Below, in pieces: positions 17,283-25,820 of a DNA stretch of 64,000 bases. A model generated the notes under the pieces. The model did not search any database and was not told the DNA's origin. It saw only the letters and a list, made by a program, of their open reading frames with translations. The DNA comes from Flavobacterium fontis (GTDB taxonomy: Bacteria > Bacteroidota > Bacteroidia > Flavobacteriales > Flavobacteriaceae). How positions within the stretch are numbered: position 1 is the first letter of the stretch; every line of letters begins with the position of its first letter. The DNA lies in the NCBI RefSeq assembly GCF_900129405.1, contig NZ_FQVQ01000001.1, positions 1 to 64,000 on the forward strand. The letters run 5' to 3'. The position numbers and the translations under genes are program-made.

Positions 17283-18315
17283 GTGAAACTTCGTGAAAAA
17301 CTTAGTGAGACTTTGTGCTCCAAAGGTTTTACCATTAAGGTATTTAAAGTTTCCCGAAGTGCAGAATATAGGTTAAGAATAATTAAGACGGCCTAAGGCC
17401 GTGAACTTAGTGGACTTAAACTCTTCGTAAATCTTGATGTAAAACTTCTTGGCCTTTTCGGAACCTTAGCGCCTTTGCGGTAAAATACATCGTGAAACTT
17501 CGTGAAAAACTTAGTGAGACTTTGTGCTCCAAAGGTTTTACCATTAAGGTATTTAAAGTTTCCCGAAGTGCAGAATATAGGTTAAGAATAATTAAGACGG
17601 CCTAAGGCCGTGAACTTAGTGGACTTAAACTCTTCGTAAATCTTGATGTAAAACTTCTTGGCCTTTTCGGAACCTTAGCGCCTTTGCGGTAAAATACATC
17701 GTGAGACTTCGTGAAAAACTTAGTGAGACTTTGTGCTCCAGAAGTTTTACCATTAAGGTATTTAAAGTTTCCCGAAGTGCCGAATATAGGTTAAGAAAAA
17801 CAAAAACGGCCTTAGGCCGTGAACTTGTTGGACTTAAAATCTTCGTAATACTTGGTAAAACATCGCGGACTTTGCGTAACCTTTGCGCCTTTGCGGTAAA
17901 ATACATCGTGAGACTTCGTGAAAAACTTAGTGAGACTTTGTGCTCCAGAAGTTTTACCATTAAGGTATTTAAAGTTTCCCGAAGTGCCGAATATAGGTTA
18001 AGAAAAACAAAAACGGCCTTAGGCCGTGAAATTGTTGGACTTAAAATCTTCGTAATACTTGGTAAAACATCGCGGACTTTGCGTAACCTTTGCGCCTTTG
18101 CGGTAAAATACATCGTGAGACTTCGTGAAAAACTTAGTGAGACTTTGTGCTCCAAAGGTTTTACCATTAAGGTATTTAAAGTTTCCCAAAGTGCCGAATA
18201 TAGGTTAAGAAAAACTAAAACGGCCAAAGGCCGTGAACTTGGTGGACTTAAAATCTTTGTAATACTTGGTAAAACATCGCGGACTTTGCGTAACCTTTGC
18301 GCCTTTGCGGTAAAA
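17283..18315. repeat. Five-copy 207-209 bp tandem repeat with a palindromic core
   Basis: Copies begin at 17283, 17492, 17701, 17908 and 18115. The first two are 209 bp and identical by eye; the third and fourth are 207 bp and differ at one base (18031); the fifth mixes features of both and ends at about 18315. Each has a 15-nt palindromic core ACGGCC-NNN-GGCCGT, and shorter CTTNGYG-type motifs recur within each unit. Long open frames on both strands are a by-product of the 207-bp (69-codon) period. I recall similar TTTGCGCCTTTGCGG motifs in intergenic DNA of other Bacteroidetes. Confidence 0.95.
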
Positions 18316-18467
18316 AAAGCTTTTGAATTCCAGAGCCGCTAAAATGCTGAGCTACTTTGCAACAGAGTAATTCTTTATTAATCGTCACGAAACGATGTCT
18401 GTGATTGTGAATTCTTACACTTTTACACTTTTTAAACTTCTCCACATAAAAGCACTCTCTTCAACCT

Positions 18468-18596
18468 GAAACTTGAAACTTGAAACCTGAAACCTGAAAC
18501 TTGAAACCTGAAACTTGACAAGAGGCTTCAGCCGACTGATGTAGCGTAGCGAAATAAACCTGAAACCTGAAACCTAAAACTTGAAACCTAAAACTC
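18468..18596. repeat. Two GAAACYT heptamer arrays
   Basis: Seven units at 18468-18516 (GAAACTT or GAAACCT) and six more, partly decayed, at 18555-18596 (including TAAACCT and AAAACTT). The 38 bp between them, 18517-18554, are unrelated. They match the array inside the suf operon. Between the 209-bp repeats and this array (18316-18467) I see nothing that supports a gene. Confidence 0.92.
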
Positions 18597-18685
18597 CGTC
18601 AAATATTTCCAAAAATTCCACGTTTGCAGGGAAGGTGTTTTTATGAATTAGAATTTGTAGTTTTACACCGTATAATTTTTTCAGG

Positions 18686-19099
18686 ATGAAATATTTACGA
18701 CTTCTCTTACTTTTAGGGGTTTTGGTGGTAGGTGCGCAACCCGTTTCAGCGCAGAAATACCGCTTTAAAGCCAGTAGTTTAAGTATTATGGATCGGGATA
18801 AAAAAGGGCAATGGTCGGATTGGTCGGAGTTTAAGCCCGCCGATGTGGTCATAACGCTCGATGGTGACAAAGACCGGATTGTAGTGCATTCGAAAGACTT
18901 GCAATTGTATCGCATCACCGCCTATTATGACAAAATTGCCAACGACAGAGAAGAAACCTTAGGATTTGAATGTTTGGATAATAACGGGGAAATGTGTGTA
19001 ATTTTGTTGGTGACCCGCAAAGACGAAGGAGGTCGCATGCAATTTTACATCAATTACCGTGATTTGAAAATGGTGTATAACGTCTATAATTCGAAGTAG
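18686..19099 (+). CDS. Secreted protein of unknown function upstream of rnpA
   Basis: A 137-residue protein with a clear signal peptide (LRLLLLLGVLVVGAQPVSAQ) and a mature part of about 115 residues rich in charged strands (ADVVITLDGDKDRIVVHSKD, MQFYINYRDLKMVYNVY). I do not recognise a domain. It ends 2 bp before the rnpA start and heads a tight run rnpA-S41-OmpA. This position suggests cotranscription, not shared function. Confidence 0.85.
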   Translation: MKYLRLLLLLGVLVVGAQPVSAQKYRFKASSLSIMDRDKKGQWSDWSEFKPADVVITLDGDKDRIVVHSKDLQLYRITAYYDKIANDREETLGFECLDNNGEMCVILLVTRKDEGGRMQFYINYRDLKMVYNVYNSK

Positions 19100-19101
19100 G
19101 T

Positions 19102-19506
19102 TTGGAAACCCCAAAAAAAGCTGGCTATCCCAAAACTGAAAAATTAAAGCGGCAAAAACTCATTGAACGGCTTTTTACAGAGGGACAAAGCGTGGGACAA
19201 TATCCGTTGCGCTTGGTGTTTCTCTCTGTGCCCGAAAATAAAGTGCCGCTGCAAATAGCTGTTTCGGTTTCCAAAAAATATTTCAAAAAAGCCGTCGATC
19301 GCAACTATTTCAAACGGGTATTGCGCGAATGTTATCGTAAACACCAACACCAAATCAAAGAACAGCTCGCGGAACCCCAAGTGATGCTGTTTTTTTACCA
19401 AACCCGCGACCGCTTGTCGTTTGCCGAAATTGAAGCTAAAACACAACTTTTATTTGCTAAATGGGCGAAAGTCCAAAGCACCCAAAAAACTGAAGAAGAT
19501 GTTTAG
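19102..19506 (+). CDS. rnpA: Ribonuclease P protein component
   Basis: RnpA is the protein cofactor of RNase P, which removes 5' leaders from tRNA precursors. The 134-residue basic protein carries the family motif RNYFKRVLRE at 67-76 and the N-terminal LKRQKLIERLFTEGQSV. The start is TTG at 19102, placed 2 bp after the preceding stop; the ATG nearest by is too far in. The end overlaps the S41 protease start by 8 bp. The usual neighbour rpmH is not here. Confidence 0.93.
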   Translation: METPKKAGYPKTEKLKRQKLIERLFTEGQSVGQYPLRLVFLSVPENKVPLQIAVSVSKKYFKKAVDRNYFKRVLRECYRKHQHQIKEQLAEPQVMLFFYQTRDRLSFAEIEAKTQLLFAKWAKVQSTQKTEEDV

Positions 19507-21127
19507 AAAATATAAAAAACGCTATGTACTACCCGTCCTTGCTGCCGGTATGTTGTTTGTAGGCAGCAGTTTTAAAGACGATTTTTTTGAAATTGCCAAA
19601 CAGATTGAAATCTTTACCACTTTGTTTAAAACAGTCAACCAAAATTATGTGGATGAAGTCAATCCTGCCGAGTTAATGGACAAAGCGATCAAAAGCATGT
19701 TGGCCGATTTGGACCCGTATACCAATTACTTCAACGAACAAGATGTGGTGAAATTCAAAATCAACAATACCGGAGAATATACGGGTATTGGAGCAATGAT
19801 TTCGCGCAAAGAAGACAAGTTAATCATCAAGGAGCCCTACAAAGGATATCCTGCCGATAAAGCGGGACTCAAAGCAGGGGATGCTATTATACAAATTGGC
19901 GATGTGCTTTTGGCCGACTTTAAAGACGATGCTTCCCAGTTGTTGAAAGGCGCCAAAAACACCAAAGTAGCTGTCAAATATTTGCGCCAGGGAAAAACCA
20001 TGGAAACCACGATTGTGTTGGATGAAGTCGAAATCAACGCCGTGCCCTACTTTGGGATGGTCGATGCCAAAACGGGCTACATTGTGTTGTCGGCTTTTAA
20101 CCGCAAAACCACAACAGAAACCAAAGAGGCCCTAGAGAAATTGAAATCCCAAGGCGCCGAGCGTATCATTCTAGACTTGCGTGGCAACCCTGGGGGCTTG
20201 TTAAATGAAGCGGTCAATATTTGCAGTTTGTTTGTCCCCAAAGGCGAAACCATTGTGACCACCAAATCGAAAAACGAGAAATACAACGCGACTTACAAAA
20301 CCACGCGAGAACCCGTTGATCTCAACATTCCGTTGGCCATTATTGTCGATGGAAAAAGTGCCTCGGCTTCTGAAATTGTTTCGGGTGCGCTACAAGATTT
20401 AGACCGAGCAGTGGTTATTGGCAGTCGTAGTTTTGGAAAAGGATTGGTGCAACGTCCGTTGGATATGACCTATGGAACCCAAGTGAAAGTAACCATTTCG
20501 CGCTATTACACGCCTTCTGGACGCTGTATTCAAGCGTTGGATTACGGTCGTAAAGACAAAGACGGAAAAGCGCAAAAAGCGGAGAAATTCAATGCGTTTA
20601 AAACCAAAAAGGGACGCACCGTATATGATGGCGGGGGAATTCAACCCGATATTGAAATGGAGGAAACCAAAATGAGCACCATTGCCGAAGTTTTGCAAAA
20701 AAATGATGCTATTTTCAACTATGCCACGGCCTATTATTATCGTAATCCCAATGTGGGGAATGCGATTCCTACCCTCACAGATGCCGATTATGCCGACTTT
20801 AAAGCGTTTTTGAAAAAAGAGAAAATTAGCTTTGACACCGAAACCGAGTTGGCTTTAAAAGCTACTTTGGAGAAAGCTAAAAAAGAAAAAATCGACGAAT
20901 CCATCAAAACACAATACGATGCCTTATTTGCTGCTTTGCAAAAAAGTGAAGAAGCCTTGCTTGATAAACACCAAAAAGAAATCAAACGGTTGATTTTAGA
21001 CGAATTGATTCGCCGTTACCAATACAAAGAAGGGTTGTACCAATACTATGTGAAAAACAACAGTGAAATTGCACGCGCGACCCAATTGCTCGCAAACCCT
21101 TCGGAATACCAAAAAATTCTACAATGA
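19499..21127 (+). CDS. S41 family C-terminal processing protease
   Basis: A 542-residue CtpA/Tsp-like protease. I start it at the ATG at 19499, which gives an N-terminal membrane segment (RYVLPVLAAGMLFVGSSF); an in-frame ATG 26 codons upstream lies inside rnpA. A PDZ domain lies at about 95-175 and the catalytic region includes LDLRGNPGGLL (226-235), the serine motif GKSASASEIV (285-294) and the lysine in SFGKGLVQ (K314). It cleaves exported proteins at their C-termini in the periplasm. The stop overlaps the OmpA gene start as ATGA. Confidence 0.93.
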   Translation: MFRKYKKRYVLPVLAAGMLFVGSSFKDDFFEIAKQIEIFTTLFKTVNQNYVDEVNPAELMDKAIKSMLADLDPYTNYFNEQDVVKFKINNTGEYTGIGAMISRKEDKLIIKEPYKGYPADKAGLKAGDAIIQIGDVLLADFKDDASQLLKGAKNTKVAVKYLRQGKTMETTIVLDEVEINAVPYFGMVDAKTGYIVLSAFNRKTTTETKEALEKLKSQGAERIILDLRGNPGGLLNEAVNICSLFVPKGETIVTTKSKNEKYNATYKTTREPVDLNIPLAIIVDGKSASASEIVSGALQDLDRAVVIGSRSFGKGLVQRPLDMTYGTQVKVTISRYYTPSGRCIQALDYGRKDKDGKAQKAEKFNAFKTKKGRTVYDGGGIQPDIEMEETKMSTIAEVLQKNDAIFNYATAYYYRNPNVGNAIPTLTDADYADFKAFLKKEKISFDTETELALKATLEKAKKEKIDESIKTQYDALFAALQKSEEALLDKHQKEIKRLILDELIRRYQYKEGLYQYYVKNNSEIARATQLLANPSEYQKILQ

Positions 21128-21942
21128 TGAATCGTTTTTTAGTCTTATTTCTCTTGTTTTCTTGGGGAAAAGGAATGGCTCAAGAAGAAATTGTGCATTC
21201 GGTTTATTTTGATTTTGACAAAGCCGACGTCAATGAAAAACAAGTAAAAGATATGGTCGCTTTTGTTAAAGGAACCGATTCGACACGCATTGAATCTATT
21301 CAAATCTTTGGATATACGGACGATGTGGGAAAAGAAGATTACAATTTTAAACTCTCCACCAAACGCGCGGGAACGATTCAAACCAAATTGATTGAAAACG
21401 GAATCACCAACAAGATCATTGTAACCATTGAAGGAAAAGGAAAAGTTTTAATCGATGATGATATTGTCGATAATTTACCCGAAAAACGTTCCAAAAACCG
21501 ACGGGTCGACATCGTCATCAACCTGCGAGAGTTGCCCAAACTCGTATTGCCCGGATATTACAATATGTTGCAAAAAAACCATGTGGTAGGTGATCACATC
21601 ATTTTGGATAATATTTTGTTTGAAAAGGGAAGCAGCCGATTGACTTCGAAAGCCAAACAAGAATTGGATAAAGTGGCTTTGTTGACGTTACGGTATAGCA
21701 ATTTACAGTTTGAAATTCAAGGCCACGTATGCTGTACACCGCCCAATCAAAAAGAAGCTATTGACAAAGATACCCGCAAACGAAAACTCTCGGAAAATCG
21801 GGCCATGGCAGTATACAAATACTTGGTTTTTCGGCGCGTGCCCAAAAATCGAATGACCTTCAAAGGCTATGGAAATACCAAACCGTTGGGGAAAGACCCG
21901 CAGTATGATCGTCGGGTGGAACTCGTGATTACCAAAATTTAG
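21124..21942 (+). CDS. OmpA-family protein with two OmpA-like domains
   Basis: The 272-residue protein has a signal peptide (about 1-20) and two consecutive OmpA C-terminal-like domains. The first spans about 22-135 (HSVYFDFDKADVNEKQ ... KRSKNRRVDIVI) and the second about 155-272 (LDNILFEKGSSRLTSKAKQEL ... YDRRVELVITKI). Such domains bind peptidoglycan. There is no beta barrel, so it is probably periplasmic. The second domain contains an unusual CC pair (GHVCCTPPNQ). Coupled to the S41 protease by an ATGA overlap, and convergent with the acetyltransferase (4-bp overlap). Confidence 0.9.
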   Translation: MMNRFLVLFLLFSWGKGMAQEEIVHSVYFDFDKADVNEKQVKDMVAFVKGTDSTRIESIQIFGYTDDVGKEDYNFKLSTKRAGTIQTKLIENGITNKIIVTIEGKGKVLIDDDIVDNLPEKRSKNRRVDIVINLRELPKLVLPGYYNMLQKNHVVGDHIILDNILFEKGSSRLTSKAKQELDKVALLTLRYSNLQFEIQGHVCCTPPNQKEAIDKDTRKRKLSENRAMAVYKYLVFRRVPKNRMTFKGYGNTKPLGKDPQYDRRVELVITKI

Positions 21943-22385
21943 TTTTTGCGCATACGCACATGGGGAATATCATCTTCGAGGTACGGCTCGCTGATGCTTT
22001 CAAATCCGTGTGATTCATAAAATTTTTCGAGATAACACTGGGCCGAAATCGTAATGGGTTGTGGCCCCATCAAATCGTATAGCCCCGCCATAGCTGCTTT
22101 CATCAAAGCATGTCCGGCTTGAATACCCCGAAAATCAGGATGCACTACAACACGACCAATTGAGATTTCGGTAAAATAGTCGCCTGCTGCAAACAACCGT
22201 GCATAAGCGACCAACGTGTCTCCTTCGTAGCCTAAAACGTGCCAAGCCTTTTGATCTTTGCTGTCAATGTCCAAATAGACGCAATTTTGCTCGACGACAA
22301 AGACAATGGAGCGGAGTTTTAGGGATTCATATAGTTCGTCTAAAGAAAGTTCGTTAAATCGCTTTATTTTAAATACTAATGCCAT
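21939..22385 (-). CDS. GNAT family N-acetyltransferase, ElaA-like
   Basis: A 148-residue acetyltransferase. The acetyl-CoA binding segment is IGRVVVHPDFRGIQAGHALM, and the N-terminal LYESLKLRSIVFVVEQNCVYLDID is typical of the ElaA subgroup. Substrate is unknown. It lies 1 bp downstream of the DUF4837 gene on the same strand, so the two are probably cotranscribed. Confidence 0.92.
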   Translation of the reverse strand: MALVFKIKRFNELSLDELYESLKLRSIVFVVEQNCVYLDIDSKDQKAWHVLGYEGDTLVAYARLFAAGDYFTEISIGRVVVHPDFRGIQAGHALMKAAMAGLYDLMGPQPITISAQCYLEKFYESHGFESISEPYLEDDIPHVRMRKN

Positions 22386-22386
22386 A

Positions 22387-23367
22387 CTACTTTTTTACAA
22401 AACGGGTGGAACGAATGATGGCTTCGAGTTCAAACATTAAGTCGCGTTTTTTCTTGGAGGGTGCATAACAAAACCCTTCGATAAACACCACACGGTTGTT
22501 GGCTGTATCGATAAGCGCATAATTCAAAAACGGACCGCCCATAAATTCACGTGATAATTCCCAACTTCCTCGGGTTTCAATCGCTTTTACCCCAGCTACT
22601 TCGGTTTCAAATTGATAGGGGGTAAACGCTTTTTCAGTCATCATATACGTTCGCGGCACGGCACCGTGGATATAGATTCGCCCGATAGAATCGCGAATTT
22701 TAATGATACGACGGGTACTGATTTTGGACGATTTGAATTTGGATAAAGGCAATTGGTAAACAATCAAACTTAAATTGCCGCTAGTAATTTCTTTTTTTAA
22801 CCAAAAAAAACGTTTGCCACTCATCACCATTTTGTAGCGCGCGGGCACATCCATGGTAAGCCCAAAGCGTTCTTGCAACGGCGTTAAATTTTGAAGTGTA
22901 TCGTTTTTTAAGGCTTGTTGGTAGACGCGAACTTCGGAGGCTTTAATGCGTTGAATGATTAAGGAATCATTTTTTTGAATGGAATCCAGGAGCTCTTGCA
23001 CCGTTCGGCCAGAAATATGGACCACCATTTGCGGGTTGACGTATTCATTTTCTTCAATTCGAAACTGACTTTTTGGCTCGCGTTTGATAATGATGATATT
23101 GCGGCTGTTGGAGGTAAATCCTTCCAATAGTTTGACAGGATACTGGTTCAAGGTGAGTACCGGCTCCTCTTGGGGCAATCCCAAAAATGGGGTCGCGAGT
23201 TTGTTGCGCAAGGTATCGCCCACTTCGCCATTCCAAAGTTGGTCGTCAATTAACACCGAAACTTGATTGGGCTTGGTGACCGTTGCAGCGACATTTTTGG
23301 ATTGTTTTCCAGTACAGGACACGCCAAATAAGGAAATCAAAAAACCAAAAAAAAGGGCTTTATTCAT
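22387..23367 (-). CDS. DUF4837 lipoprotein
   Basis: A 326-residue protein with a lipoprotein signal (MNKALFFGFLISLFGVSC, cysteine at 18). Motifs such as VSVLIDDQLWNGEVGDTLR, GFTSNSRNIIIIKRE and GGPFLNYALID are typical of DUF4837, a Bacteroidetes family without known function. The start codon lies in the loop of a strong terminator hairpin belonging to the upstream LysM gene, and the U-tract of that terminator encodes part of the signal peptide (LFFGF). This is an unusual arrangement described separately. Confidence 0.88.
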   Translation of the reverse strand: MNKALFFGFLISLFGVSCTGKQSKNVAATVTKPNQVSVLIDDQLWNGEVGDTLRNKLATPFLGLPQEEPVLTLNQYPVKLLEGFTSNSRNIIIIKREPKSQFRIEENEYVNPQMVVHISGRTVQELLDSIQKNDSLIIQRIKASEVRVYQQALKNDTLQNLTPLQERFGLTMDVPARYKMVMSGKRFFWLKKEITSGNLSLIVYQLPLSKFKSSKISTRRIIKIRDSIGRIYIHGAVPRTYMMTEKAFTPYQFETEVAGVKAIETRGSWELSREFMGGPFLNYALIDTANNRVVFIEGFCYAPSKKKRDLMFELEAIIRSTRFVKK

Positions 23368-23384
23368 AGTGTGAAATAAAGCCC
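23355..23384 (-). terminator. Terminator hairpin enclosing the DUF4837 start codon
   Basis: GGGCTTTATT (23355-23364) and AATAAAGCCC (23375-23384) form a perfect 10-bp stem with a 10-nt loop. On the minus strand it is followed by TTTTTTTTGGTTTT. It lies 22 bp after the LysM transglycosylase stop. The ATG of the next gene (23367) is in the loop. Confidence 0.85.
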
Positions 23385-23392
23385 CAAAGGTA
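23385..23392 (-). promoter_or_regulatory. Putative -7 promoter core of the DUF4837 gene
   Basis: Reads TACCTTTG on the minus strand, directly abutting the terminator stem. A transcript starting 4-8 nt downstream would begin inside the 5' arm and so could form only part of the hairpin. I see no well-placed -33 element. Confidence 0.45.
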
Positions 23393-23405
23393 GTAAGTTT
23401 TTAAA

Positions 23406-25721
23406 TTATCCGTTGATTTTTAACTTCATTCCGGGACGTAAATTTTCGCCTTTGATGTTATTCCAACGTTTGATATCGGCAATCGTTACACCGGGGAATT
23501 TTTGAGAAATACTGAATAGTGAATCCCCTTTGCGAACGTGGTACAATTTCTCTTTTGATTTTGATTTTGAAGTCGCCACACGTGTTGAGGTTTCTTCGCC
23601 ATTGATTTCTGTTTTCTGCACCACCAATTTCATTCCCGCTTGAATTCCGTTATCGGTAATTCCGTTCCAAGCTTTCAGTTGATCCACGGTCGTATGGTAT
23701 TTTTTGGCGATAGCGCCCAAATTATCACCACGTGCAACAACGTATTCTTCTGTACGGTATTCTTTTTTGGGTGATTCTTCTGCAGGCACTTCGGCTACTT
23801 CTCCTGAAACAATCAATTGACTTCCCACTTTTACCGCGTTGTCTTTCAAATTATTCCAAGCCTTTAAGTTGTCGATAGAGACATTATTTTTCTTGGCAAT
23901 GCTAAAAAGATTATCTCCTTTTGCTACTACATAATAGTTCACCAATTGGGTAGAATCCTTGATTCCTGTAGTGCGCATTTTCTCGATTTTGGCCGCTTTT
24001 TCTTGTGCTGCAATATCTTCTGTACGCTCTGTTACAGGCACTTTGACTTCTTTACGAACGGTAGTCACAACACGCTCGTTTTTAACAATTTTCAACTGAT
24101 CGCCAATGCCAATGTTGGTCCCGCGTAGTTTATTCCACTTTTTAAGTTCGGCAACTGAAACATCGTATTTGGAAGCAATTTCTCCCAAAACATCACCACT
24201 TTTCACTTTGTGATACTTGACAACGTCTTTGTTGACGACCACTTTTTCGGTTTTGTAGGTCAGAGTGTACTTAGGCTCAGCGGTATTATTTTGAACGGCA
24301 ACGGCTTTTTGGGTTGAATCTTTCACCGCCTCGTTTTTCACATTCTTCACGATAATTTCCTCTGGCATTTTGATTTTCAATCGACGTCCCAAAGGTGCAC
24401 GATCACTTTTTAAATGGTTCCATCGTTTGATGTCGGTGACAGTCACGTCGTACTTGGCTGCAATTTCGGTAAGATTGTCCCCACGACGTACTTTATGGTA
24501 GCGTGTTCGGGCAATAAATTCGCGGTTCAAAGCGGCAATAGCACTGGTGTCTTTGGCACGCTGGGGTTGTACACGATCAAACGGTTTCTCGCGTCTGCTC
24601 TCTTCATATTTTACATAGGCATACACTTTTTCTTCATTGGAAGTAAAAAGCGCAATTTTATCTTTTGGCAAACGTAAGTAATGCGTTTCTCCCGTAATTG
24701 CGGGTACTTCTTTGCGTTTGTAAGAAGGATTGTAAAACGAAATTTCATTAACAGGAATATCCAACAAATCGGAGATTTGCTTAAACGTCATGTGGCGCTT
24801 AATCTGGATAGTGTCGGTAGCAAAGTGATTGGCAATGGCTTTATTGGGTGTGATGCCATGTTCTTTGTGGTATTCAAAAATATACATGGTCGCCAAAAAT
24901 GCCGGAACATAGCCTTGCGTTTCTTTGGGTAAATGTTTGCGAATGTTCCAATAATTTTGCTGTCCTCCCGAGCGGCGGATGGCTTTGGCAACATTTCCAG
25001 GGCCCGAATTGTAGGACGCCAATACCAAATCCCAATCGCCAAAAATTTGATACATGTTTTTCATGTATTGCGAGGCGGCTTTACTGGCCTTCATTGAATC
25101 GCTACGTTCGTCTACATACGAGGTAATTGACAAACCGTATTGTTTTCCCGTTTGGTACATAAACTGCCACAATCCTGTAGCCCCAACACGAGAGACGGCC
25201 AAAGGATTTAACGCAGACTCAACAATGGCTAAGTACTTAATTTCAAGTGGAATATTGTTTTTGGCCAATTCTTCTTCAAAAATGGGGAAGTAAAATTGGG
25301 AAACGCCCATCAACCGTTCGAAGTGCTTTTTTCTATTTTTCAAAAAAGACTTGATGATGTTTTCAAGACCAGGATTATACTCAATGTTAAAGGGTGATTT
25401 TTCATCCAAAAGACGCAGACGCTCTTTGAGCAACTCCGTGGGCAATTCATAGTCCACCGGCTGGTCAATATCAACGTTTTTGATGTCTTCCAACATAGTG
25501 TTGTATAAATCCAATGACGTTAATTCTTTCATCCACATGCTATCGATGCAGGAAGCCATTTCGTCATGAACAAAGGTTGCTTTGATCGAATCGAGAAAGG
25601 AAACTTTAATTTCTTGTTTGACAACGCTATCTTGTTTGGCTTGAGGCGCCTGTGTTTCTTGCGCAAAAATGCTGGCAGAAGCACAAAAGAAAAGCGTTGC
25701 TATTCGGTTTTTTAAAGTCAT
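23406..25721 (-). CDS. Membrane-bound lytic murein transglycosylase with five LysM domains (MltD-like)
   Basis: A 771-residue exported enzyme that cleaves peptidoglycan glycan strands. After the signal peptide and a helical lead, the SLT domain lies at about 155-290: ALNPLAVSRVGATGLWQFM (with the catalytic Glu in the preceding YLAIVESA) and ASYNSGPGNVAKAI. Five LysM modules follow, beginning near residues 418, 510, 600, 665 and 728, each with a (R/K/S)GDxL core such as RRGDNLTEIAAKYDV. E. coli MltD has two LysM domains, so five is high. Lysine- and alanine-rich linkers separate them. Terminator at 23355-23384. Confidence 0.93.
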   Translation of the reverse strand: MTLKNRIATLFFCASASIFAQETQAPQAKQDSVVKQEIKVSFLDSIKATFVHDEMASCIDSMWMKELTSLDLYNTMLEDIKNVDIDQPVDYELPTELLKERLRLLDEKSPFNIEYNPGLENIIKSFLKNRKKHFERLMGVSQFYFPIFEEELAKNNIPLEIKYLAIVESALNPLAVSRVGATGLWQFMYQTGKQYGLSITSYVDERSDSMKASKAASQYMKNMYQIFGDWDLVLASYNSGPGNVAKAIRRSGGQQNYWNIRKHLPKETQGYVPAFLATMYIFEYHKEHGITPNKAIANHFATDTIQIKRHMTFKQISDLLDIPVNEISFYNPSYKRKEVPAITGETHYLRLPKDKIALFTSNEEKVYAYVKYEESRREKPFDRVQPQRAKDTSAIAALNREFIARTRYHKVRRGDNLTEIAAKYDVTVTDIKRWNHLKSDRAPLGRRLKIKMPEEIIVKNVKNEAVKDSTQKAVAVQNNTAEPKYTLTYKTEKVVVNKDVVKYHKVKSGDVLGEIASKYDVSVAELKKWNKLRGTNIGIGDQLKIVKNERVVTTVRKEVKVPVTERTEDIAAQEKAAKIEKMRTTGIKDSTQLVNYYVVAKGDNLFSIAKKNNVSIDNLKAWNNLKDNAVKVGSQLIVSGEVAEVPAEESPKKEYRTEEYVVARGDNLGAIAKKYHTTVDQLKAWNGITDNGIQAGMKLVVQKTEINGEETSTRVATSKSKSKEKLYHVRKGDSLFSISQKFPGVTIADIKRWNNIKGENLRPGMKLKING

Positions 25722-25765
25722 GAAATCAATTTTAATAGTGTATTTATCAACCTCTTAAGGTTTTG

Positions 25766-25773
25766 CAAAACTA
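25766..25773 (-). promoter_or_regulatory. Putative -7 promoter core of the LysM transglycosylase
   Basis: Reads TAGTTTTG on the minus strand, 44 bp upstream of the ATG at 25721. Confidence 0.4.
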
Positions 25774-25820
25774 AACCCTATAACGTTAAAATTTACTTAT
25801 TTATTGTTAAAATCAGGGAA

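Noticed and set aside
17283..18315. CRISPR array
   Set aside because: The units are 207-209 bp with no unique spacers, and no cas genes are present.
17625..18342. Long open frames on both strands across the 207-bp repeats (about 200 and 213 codons)
   Set aside because: They exist because the unit length is a multiple of three and lacks stops; the predicted proteins are exact 69-residue repeats with no recognisable domain or signal, and both strands show the same effect.
22540..22560. CACGTG core inside the DUF4837 gene
   Set aside because: The flanks do not form the parS palindrome beyond the core six bases.
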